Shown: piece by piece, positions 35,977 through 45,006 of the stretch
Layout of the letters: each line of letters starts with the position of its first letter
Numbering within the stretch: the stretch's first letter is position 1
Assembly: GCF_000236585.1 (NCBI RefSeq)
Contig: NC_017278.1
Location: 1,054,001 to 1,118,000, forward strand
From: Thermus sp. CCB_US3_UF1
Lineage (GTDB): Bacteria; Deinococcota; Deinococci; Deinococcales; Thermaceae
Direction of reading: 5' to 3'
Length of the DNA: 64,000 bases
The notes under the pieces: model-generated
What the model was told of the DNA's origin: nothing
Database searches by the model: none
What the model saw: only the letters and a program-made list of their open reading frames with translations
Position numbers and translations under genes: made by a program

Positions 35977-36004
35977 GGCTCGCACATAGTGGCTCGCACA
36001 TAGT
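35977..36004. repeat. tandem 14-bp duplication
   Basis: GGCTCGCACATAGT occurs twice in direct succession (35977-35990 and 35991-36004), downstream of the lipoprotein gene's stop codon. It looks like a recent slippage or recombination product at the edge of the accessory island. Confidence 0.8.
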
Positions 36005-36029
36005 GGAATCCGTCCTTTAGTACCCCGCT

Positions 36030-37397
36030 TCAGGGCCACCTGGCGTACAGGGGTGACCCCGCTGGGGCCGGGAAGAAGGCCAGGGAGTGGGGGTATCGGT
36101 CTATGTTCCCCTCCCTGGGTACCTGGAAAACCTGGGCTGGCGTTAGGGGGTTTTGGCTGCTCTGCCGAAGCTGGTCTGGGCTCAGACGGGCGAACTGCCC
36201 TGCGCCGTAGGCGATCCAAAGCCCTCCGCTTTCGTCAAAGGCCATGCCGCTGAGCCGGCCGTTGCCGAGGAAGATCCGGACCGAGGGCTCCAGGGTCTGG
36301 GTACCTACTCCCGAAAGCTCTCCTGGTGTGAGGCGGTAGAGGGTCCCCGATAGGTAGGACATGACCCAGAGGTTCCCCTCCCGGTCAAAGGCCAGGTCGC
36401 TGTTGCCGAGGCGGTTGTTCCGGTTCCAGTGTAGGGCGATAAGGGTCCGGTCAGGGGCCTCGGTGGCCGGGATGGAATGGCCTAGGCGCCCGCGGTCGTA
36501 ACGGAGGAGGGCGGGTTCCTGCAGGGTTCCGGCTTCCCCACGGCCCACCCAGAGGTTCCCCGCCCCGTCAAAAGCCAAGGTGCTGGGCTCGTTCACGCTG
36601 ACCTGCACCCTGGGTGCCAGGGTGGTGACGTTGCTTCCGGCTCCGTCAAGCTGGTCTTTGTCCAGGCGGAAGATGGTATTCGCTTGGTAGACTGCTATCC
36701 AGAGATGGCCCTGCTCGTCAAAGGCCAGGTCATTGGGGCGGGTGTTCTGCCCCAGGCCCCCAATGTTGATGCGACGGTCGGGGATGGGGTTTCCCCCTGC
36801 CAGGCCCGCGGCCGGGTAGCGGTAGAGGTGGGGTTCGGAGTTGTATCGCCGCACCACCCATAGGTTGCCCTCTTGGTCAAAGGCCAAGGCCATGTAGGCC
36901 TGGGTATTGGCGTTGGGGTCAGGATTGACGAGGCTTGGGGTGCCTAGGGCGCTCCGGGGGAAGCCGTAGACCCGGTGGCTCAAAGACTCCCCCATCCACA
37001 GCCGGCCGCTGGTGGGGATGAGCCGGTAGCCCAGGCTGAGGGTGGCCTCCTGCCCTCGGCGCACGCAGGTGGAGGCTTGGGGGGCGGTGGGTACAAAGGC
37101 CTGGCGCACGATGGGGTGGGTGTCGGCGGTTCTCTCGGCCCTCAAGGTGTAGGGGCCGGCGGGGACGGGGAGGGTCTGGCTTTCCCCAATTTCCCGGGAG
37201 AGATCCGGTCCTTCCAGTCGGGCCCGGGCCGGGACCCCGGGGGGAAGGCCGCTGAGGCTGACCCGGAGGGTACCCTCACCTCCGGTGGGGCAGTTCCCGC
37301 CTGGGGGGGGTTGGTCACCGGGGGGGGTCTGGTTGCAGGCGCTCAAGGCGCTGAAGAGGAGAACACCTAGCCAGAAGCTCGCTTTGGTCCAGGACAT
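36030..37397 (-). CDS. secreted lipoprotein with NHL-like beta-propeller
   Basis: A 455-aa protein with signal sequence and lipobox FSALSAC (acylated Cys near residue 21), a proline-rich linker, an Ig-like domain (about 40-130; GTLRVSLSGLPPGVPARARLEGP) and a propeller with about six repeats of the form LAFDxxGNLWV. It probably sits on the outer side of a membrane. Ligand unknown. AGGTGACC precedes the ATG. A 57-aa ORF upstream ends 4 nt before it, so both probably start at the 37.6 kb operator. Base composition is less GC-rich than in the flanking housekeeping genes. Confidence 0.82.
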   Translation of the reverse strand: MSWTKASFWLGVLLFSALSACNQTPPGDQPPPGGNCPTGGEGTLRVSLSGLPPGVPARARLEGPDLSREIGESQTLPVPAGPYTLRAERTADTHPIVRQAFVPTAPQASTCVRRGQEATLSLGYRLIPTSGRLWMGESLSHRVYGFPRSALGTPSLVNPDPNANTQAYMALAFDQEGNLWVVRRYNSEPHLYRYPAAGLAGGNPIPDRRINIGGLGQNTRPNDLAFDEQGHLWIAVYQANTIFRLDKDQLDGAGSNVTTLAPRVQVSVNEPSTLAFDGAGNLWVGRGEAGTLQEPALLRYDRGRLGHSIPATEAPDRTLIALHWNRNNRLGNSDLAFDREGNLWVMSYLSGTLYRLTPGELSGVGTQTLEPSVRIFLGNGRLSGMAFDESGGLWIAYGAGQFARLSPDQLRQSSQNPLTPAQVFQVPREGNIDRYPHSLAFFPAPAGSPLYARWP

Positions 37398-37401
37398 TTG
37401 G

Positions 37402-37575
37402 TCACCTCACTCCCTTTCCCCTGTTCACAGGGTTGGAAGGTAGGGGGTAGCGCTCCTCCAGGTAGCGGAGTAGGTTACCCCAGTCCTTGAAGCGGCGGAC
37501 CCGGTCCCCCTCCTTGAGAACAAGGGGCAGATGGGCTTTGGGGAAGACCCGGAGGAGAAGCAGCTTTCCTTCCAC
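37402..37575 (-). CDS. small ORF (57 aa) at the head of the lipoprotein operon
   Basis: GTG 37575 opens a 57-aa frame beginning VEGKLLLLRVFPKAHLP and ending in NRGKGVR. It is basic, with no membrane helix and no family I recognise. The start is supported by TAACCC (37588-37583, minus) 7 nt upstream, the leaderless spacing. It lies between the operator and the lipoprotein gene. Longer in-frame versions would run through the operator repeats and are less likely. Confidence 0.5.
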   Translation of the reverse strand: MEGKLLLLRVFPKAHLPLVLKEGDRVRRFKDWGNLLRYLEERYPLPSNPVNRGKGVR

Positions 37576-37595
37576 GGGTCTAGGGTTACACGGGG

Positions 37596-37664
37596 TAGCG
37601 TTGCAAAAGCGTTGCAACCGGGTGGTTTGGTCCAGGGCCGGTTTGCAACGGCTTTGCAACGCTC
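37596..37664. promoter_or_regulatory. divergent double operator of 11-bp direct repeats
   Basis: On the minus strand two 11-mers, TTGCAACGCTT and TTGCAACGCTA (37617 to 37596), are followed by 7 nt and the putative -10 TAACCC. On the plus strand TTGCAACGGCT and TTGCAACGCTC (37643-37664) are followed by 7 nt and AACATT. The two arms form one imperfect dyad around about 25 bp. Heptamer-type repeats spaced one helical turn are what SARP/BTAD regulators bind, and such a regulator is encoded within 1 kb. The repeats are directly visible; the binding partner is inferred. Confidence 0.65.
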
Positions 37665-37695
37665 TTGGGGGAACATTCCCCGTGGGGGTGAGGGA

Positions 37696-38386
37696 ATGAA
37701 GGAGAGGTTAACCCTCAGAGGAACCATCGCATACCTGATGGCCTTGCTTACTTTGGTCTGGCCCCTGGCCGGTTGTGGACAGCAGTCCCCACCGTATGGG
37801 GGTGGAACGCAAAGGGTGGCCGGGCAGATTGGGGACTGGCAGGCAGGGTATGTTTTGGAAGCTTTCCTGGTGGCGGGGGAGCGGAGGCGCGGTTATGGCA
37901 CGGTGAACGTGGATAACAGGGGAGGGTTCTCCTATCAGCTTCCTCTCCCTAACCCCGGGGATCTGGTGGGCGTTTCCGAGTTCATCCGTGGTTTTGTGGG
38001 CCTTTCCCCTTCTCCTGAGTGCCAGCTGCGGAACATGCCGAGGATATCCCCCTCCAATGGCCAGGCAGCCCAGCTATTGCTTGCCGTCACCCCTGGTCCC
38101 GGGCAGCCGCGGTTTGCCATCTTTGCCGCGGACCGTCAAGCGGATGGCCTTGGGGTTTACGTTTACTTTAGTCAGGCCACCCAAGTACAGGGCCTTTTTG
38201 AGGTGGCCTGCAGATTTGGGCCAACTTCCCGAGTCCAGTACAACATCGATGCCCCCAGCTAACTGGAGCTATGTGGTCATCAGGGGGCAAATATTGGGCG
38301 AAGGCGGCAATGGCGAGGTTGTTTCCAGGGCGGCTCCTGGGGGGGATTTACAGTGGTTGATTTTCCCTTTCCCCATCGAGGAGTAA
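37696..38386 (+). CDS. lipoprotein gene with a +1 frameshift near its 3' end
   Basis: ATG 37696 opens a 188-aa frame with a signal sequence and lipobox (VWPLAGC, acylated Cys near residue 29). It stops at 38262 after YNIDAPS. Skipping one C in the CCCCC run at about 38251-38256 continues the frame as NIDAPANWSYVVIRGQ and on to a stop at 38386, ending FPFPIEE. The joined product of about 229 aa looks natural, so this is a frameshift or assembly error. Function unknown. It is divergent from the lipoprotein operon across the operator, and its joined end overlaps the regulator gene by 39 nt. Confidence 0.65.
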
Positions 38387-41300
38387 GCTATCCAGGGCAT
38401 TCCAGAGGGCGCGGAGGGGTGCTTGGTGGTCCTCGGGCACGCTGGCGTGCATCCTTTCCCTCAGGTTGAGCAACTCCTGAACAAGGGGTTGGCTGTCAAG
38501 GTTCATGGCCCGGCGCAGGGCGATGCTGGCCAGAAGGAGAAGGTCAGGAAGGAAGCCCGTGTAGGTGGGTAGGGCCTCCCTGGCCTTCTCTGCCCAGGTA
38601 GAAGCCTCCTCGGTGCGGCCCTTGCGGAGGAGGAGGAGGGCCAGCCAAGCCGCATCCACGGGCCAGTCGGGGCGGGGGGAGGCCAGGGCTTGGCGGAGGA
38701 GGTCCTCGGCGGCCTCTAGGCGGTCCATTAGGAAGAGGGCCACCGCCAGATCCGCCTTGGCCTCGAGGGCGCTCTGCCGGAGCCCAGCCCCTTCGGCCAG
38801 GGCCAGGCTTTCCCGATAGCAGGCCTCGGCCTCAACCAGGTGGCCTAGCCAGAGCTCCGCTGTGCCCAGGGCCCTTAGGGCCTCCGCCGTTCCCCGGGGC
38901 TCATCCCTTTCCCGGAAGGTGCGGAGGGCTCTTTCTGCCCAAGCCCCTGCTTCGGCAAAGGCCCCAAAACGAAGGTAAAGCCCGGCCAGGTTTACCTCCA
39001 CCCCCGCTTGGAAGTGAACCCGGCCCAGCTCCTTGAATAGGGCGTGGGCCTCCCCATAGGCTTCCAAGGCCTCCCCATACCGGCCTAGGCGGGCTAGGGC
39101 CAACCCTTGGAAGTTGCGGAAAACCCCAAGGATTTCCCTGTAGCCAAGGGCTTCCGCCTGGGCGCGGGCTTGGGCGGCTTCCTTTGCTGCCTGCTCCCAA
39201 GCTCCTTGGGCCAGGGCGCGGGCGCAGACGAACTGCCGCAAGCGCACCTCGGCGAGCCCAGGGCGGCCCAGGCTGGCAAGGTGATCCAACCACGCTTCCA
39301 GGTCGTCCCTCTCGGTGATGACCGCTAGCTTGGCCAAGAGGTAAGCCGACGCGGCCATCAGGTTGCTGTCCGCTCTTACCCTCGCCCCTTGCCAGATGGC
39401 CAAAGCTTCCTCCCAAGCCCCCCGAAGCCCCAGGTTGGAAAGGGCATCGGCGCGGAAGAGGCGGAGGTGGGGATGATCTCCTTCGGCCAGGGCCCTTTCG
39501 GCCATGGCCAGGGCTTCCGCCCACCGGCCTGCCATGGCCAGGGCTCGCACCCGGCGGAAGGCCACCTCCTGGCGCAAGGAGGGGGGGAGGCTAGGGGTTA
39601 GCCTTTCCAAGGCTTGGAGGACTTCGGCCTGATCCTGAAGGCGAGCGGATAGGTTTAGGGCTTCCTCCAAGGCTAGAAAAAGCTGCGCTTTCTCCAGCGG
39701 GCTAGCGCCAACCTGCTCTTGTACGCGCTTTGCCCAAAGGAGAACCTCTGCGGCCACGGCCAGGGCCTGCCGTTCCAAGGCTCTCAGGCCCGCTTCCAGG
39801 GCTGCCTTCCAGGCTTCCTGCAAGCGGCCAGCTTCTGCCAGGTGCCTATAGGGGGTCTCCCCCTGGGCTAGAAGGTCTTCTGCCAAAAGGCCGTGGAGGA
39901 CCCTGAGGCGGGTTTCGGGAATATCCGCCAGCACGGCCTGCCGGATGAGCTCGTGAGCGAGGGTGAACCCTTGGGCCTCCCCACGCAGGTAGCCTGCGGC
40001 CTCCAGGGTTTCCAAGGTTTCCAGCCAGGCCAGGGTTTCCCCTCCGAGGAGGCGGCGTAGGGCGAAGGGATCCAGGGGCTTTTCCGCCACCGCCAGGAGC
40101 TGGGCTGCCTCCTTTCCCCCCAGGGCCTCGAGGCCCCGTACCACCTCTTCCCCAATGCTCCGGGGAAGGGGTAGCTCCCGGTAGTCCTCGGTGGCTTCGT
40201 CAAAAGGGGTGTGCCAGCCTTCCTTGTCGGCCCAAAGTAGGCCTTGGGCGAAGAGGTGCTCTAAGGTGCGCAGGAGGAAAAGGGGGTTGCCCCCTGTGGC
40301 CTGATGGAGCCTGCGGGAAAAGAGGACCCCTCCCGAGGTCATCCCTGAGAGCAAGCGCACCAAACGTAGGACATCCTCCTCCCCTATCGGCTCGAGCCGT
40401 ACCAGCTGGAGGAGGTCTTCCCGCCCCAACTCCCTTAGGGCCAGGGCGAGGGGATGGGGTGGTTTCAGGGCTTCGGGACGGGTTGCGCCCAAAACCCTGA
40501 CCCCAAAGGCGGCGGCCCGCCGCACCAGGTAGGGCAGAAAGGCCAGGGTGGCACCGTCCGCGTGCTGAAGGTCATCTAGGGCTATCACCCCACCTGGGGG
40601 TAGGCCTTGGACCAAAGCTCGCACCAAGGCCTCATGGAGGCGGGAAAGGGTGAGGGAGGCTTCCCCACCTGCCGGAGGGGGAGGGGGTGAGCCCAGTTCG
40701 GGCAGGAGCCGGGCCAGCTCCTCCCGCCAAGGGCTCTCCATGACGCCCAGGTTGCCTTTTTGCAAGGCATCCCGTAGACAATCGGTTAGGCCACCAAAGC
40801 CCACCTCCCTCAGCCCTTCCCGGTGGGCCACCATGCGGTAGTCCCGTTGCGTTTGGGCGTACTCCTGAAGGAGACGGGTCTTGCCAAGGCCTCCTTCCCC
40901 CACCAGGAGGAGAAAGCCTTTCCCCTGCTCCAGGGCTTTCCAGGCTTTTTCCCGTCCCACCAAGGGGGGACGGCGAAGGGAAGAAGGGGCGGAGAAGCTA
41001 AGGGGAGGAAGCTGCCCTTTGCGTAGGCTTTCGGCCAGGGCATTTAGTTCAGGGCCGGGCTCGGTACCAAGTTCCTTCCAAAGTAAGTTTTGGTACGCCT
41101 GGTAGGCCTCGAGGGCTTCCTGTGGCTCCCCTAAGGCGGCCAGAAGGTATACCCGAAGCCCTTGGGCCTCTTCCCGTAGGGGGTCCAGAGCCAGAAGCCT
41201 TTCCAGGGTTTCCAGGGCCTCCTTAAGGGCACCTGATTCGCGCAGTTCCTTGGTCCTGTGGAGGAGGGCTTGCACGTGGAGTTCCCTTAGGTGCTCCCGT

Positions 41301-41695
41301 GTAGATTCTAGCCATTCCTCAAACGAGGGGGCCCCTTTTACATGTATTCCTTCCAGAAACTCTCCCCTTATCAGGGAGGTAACCTGCCCCCACTCCCTGA
41401 GGGCTACGGCTTTTAGAAGTGCCTCGAGGTCCGTTTCTACCCCTTTGAGGGCTAGCCGACCCCCTTTTTCCTCCACGCAAGGGGTTATCTGCCGAAGGCG
41501 GAAAAGCTCCCGGCGCAGATTGGCTCGCGCCCGCTCCTCTGGCAGCTCCCAAAGGAGGCCAGCCAGGTGGCCCCGGTCCTGGGGGCCTTCCACCGCCAAG
41601 TACCCGATAAGCCCCCAGAGCTTGGCTGTGGGTAAAGCCACCTCTCGGTTTTCTTGGAGAAAACGCGGAGGACCCAGAAGGCTCAGGAACCCCAT
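38348..41695 (-). CDS. SARP-type regulator: wHTH + BTAD + AAA ATPase + TPR, 1115 aa
   Basis: Residues 1 to about 85 form an OmpR-like winged helix (AKLWGLIGYLAVEGP, ANLRRELFRLRQ). The BTAD helical repeat domain follows (about 85-230; RTKELRESGALKEALETLERL, LWKELGTEPGPEL). Then comes a STAND-like ATPase (about 250-560) with Walker A LVGEGGLGKTRLL and Walker B GVIALDDLQHADG, and then a long TPR-rich C-terminal half (about 600-1115). This layout matches large SARP regulators such as AfsR relatives. They sense signals through the TPR part and activate promoters with 11-bp direct repeats. TATGAT lies upstream on the minus strand. Likely targets are the divergent promoters at 37.6 kb. Confidence 0.88.
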   Translation of the reverse strand: MGFLSLLGPPRFLQENREVALPTAKLWGLIGYLAVEGPQDRGHLAGLLWELPEERARANLRRELFRLRQITPCVEEKGGRLALKGVETDLEALLKAVALREWGQVTSLIRGEFLEGIHVKGAPSFEEWLESTREHLRELHVQALLHRTKELRESGALKEALETLERLLALDPLREEAQGLRVYLLAALGEPQEALEAYQAYQNLLWKELGTEPGPELNALAESLRKGQLPPLSFSAPSSLRRPPLVGREKAWKALEQGKGFLLLVGEGGLGKTRLLQEYAQTQRDYRMVAHREGLREVGFGGLTDCLRDALQKGNLGVMESPWREELARLLPELGSPPPPPAGGEASLTLSRLHEALVRALVQGLPPGGVIALDDLQHADGATLAFLPYLVRRAAAFGVRVLGATRPEALKPPHPLALALRELGREDLLQLVRLEPIGEEDVLRLVRLLSGMTSGGVLFSRRLHQATGGNPLFLLRTLEHLFAQGLLWADKEGWHTPFDEATEDYRELPLPRSIGEEVVRGLEALGGKEAAQLLAVAEKPLDPFALRRLLGGETLAWLETLETLEAAGYLRGEAQGFTLAHELIRQAVLADIPETRLRVLHGLLAEDLLAQGETPYRHLAEAGRLQEAWKAALEAGLRALERQALAVAAEVLLWAKRVQEQVGASPLEKAQLFLALEEALNLSARLQDQAEVLQALERLTPSLPPSLRQEVAFRRVRALAMAGRWAEALAMAERALAEGDHPHLRLFRADALSNLGLRGAWEEALAIWQGARVRADSNLMAASAYLLAKLAVITERDDLEAWLDHLASLGRPGLAEVRLRQFVCARALAQGAWEQAAKEAAQARAQAEALGYREILGVFRNFQGLALARLGRYGEALEAYGEAHALFKELGRVHFQAGVEVNLAGLYLRFGAFAEAGAWAERALRTFRERDEPRGTAEALRALGTAELWLGHLVEAEACYRESLALAEGAGLRQSALEAKADLAVALFLMDRLEAAEDLLRQALASPRPDWPVDAAWLALLLLRKGRTEEASTWAEKAREALPTYTGFLPDLLLLASIALRRAMNLDSQPLVQELLNLRERMHASVPEDHQAPLRALWNALDSLLLDGERENQPL

Positions 41696-41745
41696 AGGGA
41701 CGGTTCACATCATAGCCTCCCTTCCTTCCCCTAGCCAAGGGGCCC

Positions 41746-41774
41746 TTGAGCCCCCCTTCCCCCTGGACTACCCT
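41746..41774 (+). promoter_or_regulatory. promoter of the aminotransferase-E1 operon
   Basis: TTGAGC (41746-41751), a 17-bp spacer and TACCCT (41769-41774), then 6 nt to ATG 41781: a leaderless start with a fair -35. Confidence 0.55.
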
Positions 41775-41780
41775 AAAGCC

Positions 41781-42899
41781 ATGCGCCTTCATCCCCGCAC
41801 CCAGGCGGCCAAGGAGAGCATCTTCCCCCGGATGAGCCAGATGGCCCAGCGGCTTGGGGCCGTCAACCTGGGCCAGGGCTTTCCCTCCAACCCCCCGCCT
41901 CCTTTCCTCCTGGAGGCGGTGCGGCGGGCCCTGGGCCGGTACGACCAGTACGCCCCTCCCGCCGGCTTCCCCCCCTTGCGGGAGGCCCTGGCCGAGGAGT
42001 TCGCCGTCTCCCCAGAGGCGGTGGTGGTGACCTCGGGGGCCACGGAGGCCCTTTATGTCCTCCTGCAGAGCCTTCTGGGCCCGGGGGAGGAGGTGGTGGT
42101 CCTGGAGCCCTTCTTTGACGTCTACCTTCCCGATGCCTTCCTGGCGGGGGCCGAGGCCCGGCTGGTGCGGGTGGAGTTGACGGAGGCCGGCTTCCGCCTG
42201 GACCTGGAGGCTCTGGCGGGGGCCATCGGCGAAAGGACCCGGGTCCTCCTCCTCAACGCCCCCATGAACCCCACGGGCCTGGTCTTCCGCGAGGAGGAGC
42301 TTAGGGCCCTGGCCCACCTGGCCCGGCGGCACGACCTGGTTCTGGTTTCCGACGAGGTCTACGACGAGCTCTACTTTGGGGAGAGGCCTAGGCGCCTGCG
42401 GGAGTTCGCCCCCGAGCGCACCTTCACCGTGGGGAGTGCGGGGAAGCGCCTCGAGGCCACCGGCTACCGGGTGGGCTGGATCGTGGGGCCGCCCGAGTTC
42501 ATGCCCACCCTGGCGGGGATGCGCCAGTGGACCAGCTTTGCCGCCCCCACCCCCTTGCAGGCCGGGGTGGCCGAGGCCCTGAGGCTGGCGCGGAAGGAGG
42601 GGTTCTATGAGGCCCTGCGGCAGGCCTACCGCAGGCGGCGGGACCTCCTCCTGGAGGGCCTCAGGGCCCTGGGCCTGCGCGCCTTTACCCCGGAGGGCAC
42701 CTACTTCCTCATGGCCGAGCTTCCCGGCTGGGAGGCCTTTGCCCTCCTGGAGGCGGCCCGGGTAGCCCTGATCCCGGCCTCGGCCTTCTACCGGGAAGAC
42801 CCCCCGCCCCACCTTTTCCGTTTCGCCTTCTGCAAGAGCGAGGAGGAGATCGCTTTGGCCCTGGAGCGCCTGGCGCCCGTGGTAAACTCCCCCTCGTGA
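41781..42899 (+). CDS. class I aminotransferase, glutamine:phenylpyruvate-like
   Basis: A 372-aa PLP aminotransferase of the kynurenine/glutamine aminotransferase group, very similar to my memory of the T. thermophilus glutamine:phenylpyruvate enzyme (MRLHPRTQAAKESIFPRMS). It has NLGQGFP, NAPMNPTG, SDEVYDELYF and the PLP lysine in SAGKRLEATGYRVGW. It probably acts on glutamine or methionine with aromatic or methylthio 2-oxo acids. ATG 41781 fits the promoter spacing. Its stop overlaps the GTG of the next gene (GTGA). Confidence 0.93.
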   Translation: MRLHPRTQAAKESIFPRMSQMAQRLGAVNLGQGFPSNPPPPFLLEAVRRALGRYDQYAPPAGFPPLREALAEEFAVSPEAVVVTSGATEALYVLLQSLLGPGEEVVVLEPFFDVYLPDAFLAGAEARLVRVELTEAGFRLDLEALAGAIGERTRVLLLNAPMNPTGLVFREEELRALAHLARRHDLVLVSDEVYDELYFGERPRRLREFAPERTFTVGSAGKRLEATGYRVGWIVGPPEFMPTLAGMRQWTSFAAPTPLQAGVAEALRLARKEGFYEALRQAYRRRRDLLLEGLRALGLRAFTPEGTYFLMAELPGWEAFALLEAARVALIPASAFYREDPPPHLFRFAFCKSEEEIALALERLAPVVNSPS

Positions 42900-43936
42900 A
42901 GCTCAAAGCGGTGGCGTACCTGAGTAACGGGGAGTTTCCCGTGGCCGAGGGGGAGGCCCTGGCCCTGTACCGGGCCATGCGCCGGGCCCGGTTTTTTGAC
43001 GAGAAGGCCATGACCCTGCAGCGGCAGGGGCGGCTTGGGGTCTATGCCCCCTTCATGGGCCAGGAGGCGGCCCAGGTGGGCCTGGCCCTGGCCCTGGGGG
43101 AGGGGGACTGGGTGGTGCCCAGCTACCGGGAAAGCGCCCTCCTGCTGGCCCGGGGCCTGCCCATCCACACCCTCCTCCTCTACTGGCGGGCCCACCCCGC
43201 GGGCTGGGGGTTTCCCGAGGGGGTGCGGGCGGTAAATCCCTACATCCCCATCGCCACCCAGATCCCCCAGGCCGTGGGCCTGGCCCTGGCCGGGCGGTAC
43301 CGGGGGGAGGACTGGGTGGTGGCCACCTCCATCGGGGACGGGGGGACCAGCGAGGGGGATTTCCATGAGGGGCTGAACTTCGCCGCCGTCTTCTCCGCCC
43401 CCGTGGTCTTCCTGGTGCAGAACAACGGCTACGCCATCAGCGTCCCCCGGTCCCGGCAGATGCGGGTGGACTACATCGCCCGCCGGGCCGAGGGCTACGG
43501 CATGCCCGGGGTGGTGGTGGACGGGAACGATGCCCTGGCCGTCTACCTGGAGGCTAAGAGGGCGGTGGAAAGGGCCCGGCGGGGGGAGGGGCCTACCCTC
43601 CTCGAGGCCCTCACCTACCGCCTAGCCCCCCACACCACCTCCGACGACCCCTCCCGGTACCGCACCCGGGAGGAGGAGGAGGCCTGGCGGGCCAAGGACC
43701 CCATCCTCCGCCTCCGCAAGGCCCTGGAGGAGCGGGGCCTATGGGACGAGGGGCAGGAGGCGGCCCTTCTGGAGGAGCTGGAGGCGGAGTTTGCCCGGGA
43801 GCTTTCCCTGGCCGACGCCGCCCCCGAGCCGAGGCCGGAGGAGATCGTGGAGCACGTCTACGCCGCCATGGGCCCCGACCAGCGGCGGGCCTGGGAAGCC
43901 CTGAGGCGGGGCCAACACGTGGAGGAGGTATGGTAG
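42896..43936 (+). CDS. 2-oxoacid dehydrogenase E1 component, alpha subunit
   Basis: A 346-aa TPP-dependent E1 alpha. [20 protein letters not shown] and VQNNGYAIS form the TPP/Mg site; [11 protein letters not shown] is the conserved phosphorylation-loop region. It resembles branched-chain or pyruvate dehydrogenase E1, but differs from the T. thermophilus branched-chain E1 alpha as I recall it, so it may be a paralogue. It is coupled to the aminotransferase and to E1 beta. No E2 or E3 gene is in the window. Confidence 0.9.
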   Translation: MKLKAVAYLSNGEFPVAEGEALALYRAMRRARFFDEKAMTLQRQGRLGVYAPFMGQEAAQVGLALALGEGDWVVPSYRESALLLARGLPIHTLLLYWRAHPAGWGFPEGVRAVNPYIPIATQIPQAVGLALAGRYRGEDWVVATSIGDGGTSEGDFHEGLNFAAVFSAPVVFLVQNNGYAISVPRSRQMRVDYIARRAEGYGMPGVVVDGNDALAVYLEAKRAVERARRGEGPTLLEALTYRLAPHTTSDDPSRYRTREEEEAWRAKDPILRLRKALEERGLWDEGQEAALLEELEAEFARELSLADAAPEPRPEEIVEHVYAAMGPDQRRAWEALRRGQHVEEVW

Positions 43937-44925
43937 CGGAAAAGGCCCGGGTCCTGAACATGGTCCAGGCCATTCAGGAGGCCCTGGACCTGGCCCTGGC
44001 CCGCGACGAGCGGGTCTTGGTCTTCGGCGAGGACGTGGGGCGCCTGGGAGGGGTGTTCCGGGTCACCGAGGGGCTCCAGGCCAAGTACGGGGAGGCCCGC
44101 GTCTTTGACACCCCCCTGGCGGAAAGCGGCATCCTGGGCCTGGCCATGGGCCTGGCCATGGGGGGGATGCGGCCCGTGGCCGAGATCCAGTTTGCGGGCT
44201 TCCTCTACCCGGCCCTGGACCAGATCCTCTCCCACCTGGGGCGCTGGCGGCACCGCTCCCGGGGGCGGGTGGGCCTGCCCGTGGTGGTGCGGGCCCCCTA
44301 CGGCGGCGGGGTGCACACCCCGGAGCAGCACGCGGATAGCCCCGAGGCCCTCCTCGCCCACACCCCTGGGGTCAAGGTGGTCATCCCCGCAAGCCCGGAA
44401 AGGGCCAAGGGCCTCCTCCTCGCGGCCATTGAGGACGAGGACCCCGTCTTCTTCCTCGAGGCCATCAAGCTTTACCGGGGCGCCCGGGCCGAGGTCCCCG
44501 AGGGCTACTACACCTTGCCCCTGGGCAAGGCCCGCATCCTCCGCCAGGGCAAGGCCGCCACCCTCATCGGCTACGGCGGCATGGTGGAGGTGATGCTGGA
44601 GGCGGCGGAGGTGGCCCGCAAGGAGGGGGTGGAGGTCACGGTCCTGGACCTGGAGACCCTGGTCCCCCTGGACGAGGACACCCTCCTGGAGGCGGTGCGG
44701 GAAACGGGTAGGGCCATCGTGGTCTACGAGGCCATGCGCACCGGGGGGTTTGGGGCCGAGATCGCGGCCCGCATCGCCGAAGGGGCCATCGATTACCTCC
44801 AGGCCCCCGTCCTCAGGGTGGCGGGGTACGACGCCCCCTACCCGCCCTTCAGCGCCATCGAACACCTCTACCGTCCCAACGCCCGCCGGGTCCTGGCCGC
44901 CTTGCGCCGGGCCCTGACCCACTAG
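43930..44925 (+). CDS. 2-oxoacid dehydrogenase E1 component, beta subunit
   Basis: A 331-aa E1 beta: [53 protein letters not shown], and the C-terminal [17 protein letters not shown]. Together with E1 alpha it decarboxylates a 2-oxo acid and passes the acyl group to lipoyl-E2. ATG 43930 lies within the last codons of E1 alpha, with GGAGGAGGT before it. A strong terminator follows. Substrate is not determined from sequence; the upstream aminotransferase suggests an amino-acid-derived 2-oxo acid. Confidence 0.92.
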   Translation: MVAEKARVLNMVQAIQEALDLALARDERVLVFGEDVGRLGGVFRVTEGLQAKYGEARVFDTPLAESGILGLAMGLAMGGMRPVAEIQFAGFLYPALDQILSHLGRWRHRSRGRVGLPVVVRAPYGGGVHTPEQHADSPEALLAHTPGVKVVIPASPERAKGLLLAAIEDEDPVFFLEAIKLYRGARAEVPEGYYTLPLGKARILRQGKAATLIGYGGMVEVMLEAAEVARKEGVEVTVLDLETLVPLDEDTLLEAVRETGRAIVVYEAMRTGGFGAEIAARIAEGAIDYLQAPVLRVAGYDAPYPPFSAIEHLYRPNARRVLAALRRALTH

Positions 44926-44937
44926 GCCCGTTCCTAC

Positions 44938-44973
44938 CCCGGGGGAGGCGGGAGCTTCCCCCGGGCGTTTTTT
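44938..44973 (+). terminator. terminator after E1 beta
   Basis: CCCGGGGGA (44938-44946) pairs with TCCCCCGGG (44957-44965), followed by CG and six T (44968-44973). Confidence 0.85.
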
Positions 44974-45006
44974 CCGGACGCGGCGTGGGGCATTTGGCAA
45001 GGAGTT

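Noticed and set aside
37600-37611. The operator arm GTTGCAAAAG is identical to the first 10 bases of the CRISPR repeat
   Set aside because: The rest differs entirely and the operator is explained by its own 11-bp repeat; the match is probably chance.
37988-38262. Separate plus-strand gene starting at 37988
   Set aside because: Only its last third looks like protein, and that part fits as the frameshifted end of the lipoprotein.
41250-41780. Upstream extension of the aminotransferase frame
   Set aside because: It runs opposite the regulator gene; the T. thermophilus-like start MRLHPRT and the promoter place the start at 41781.
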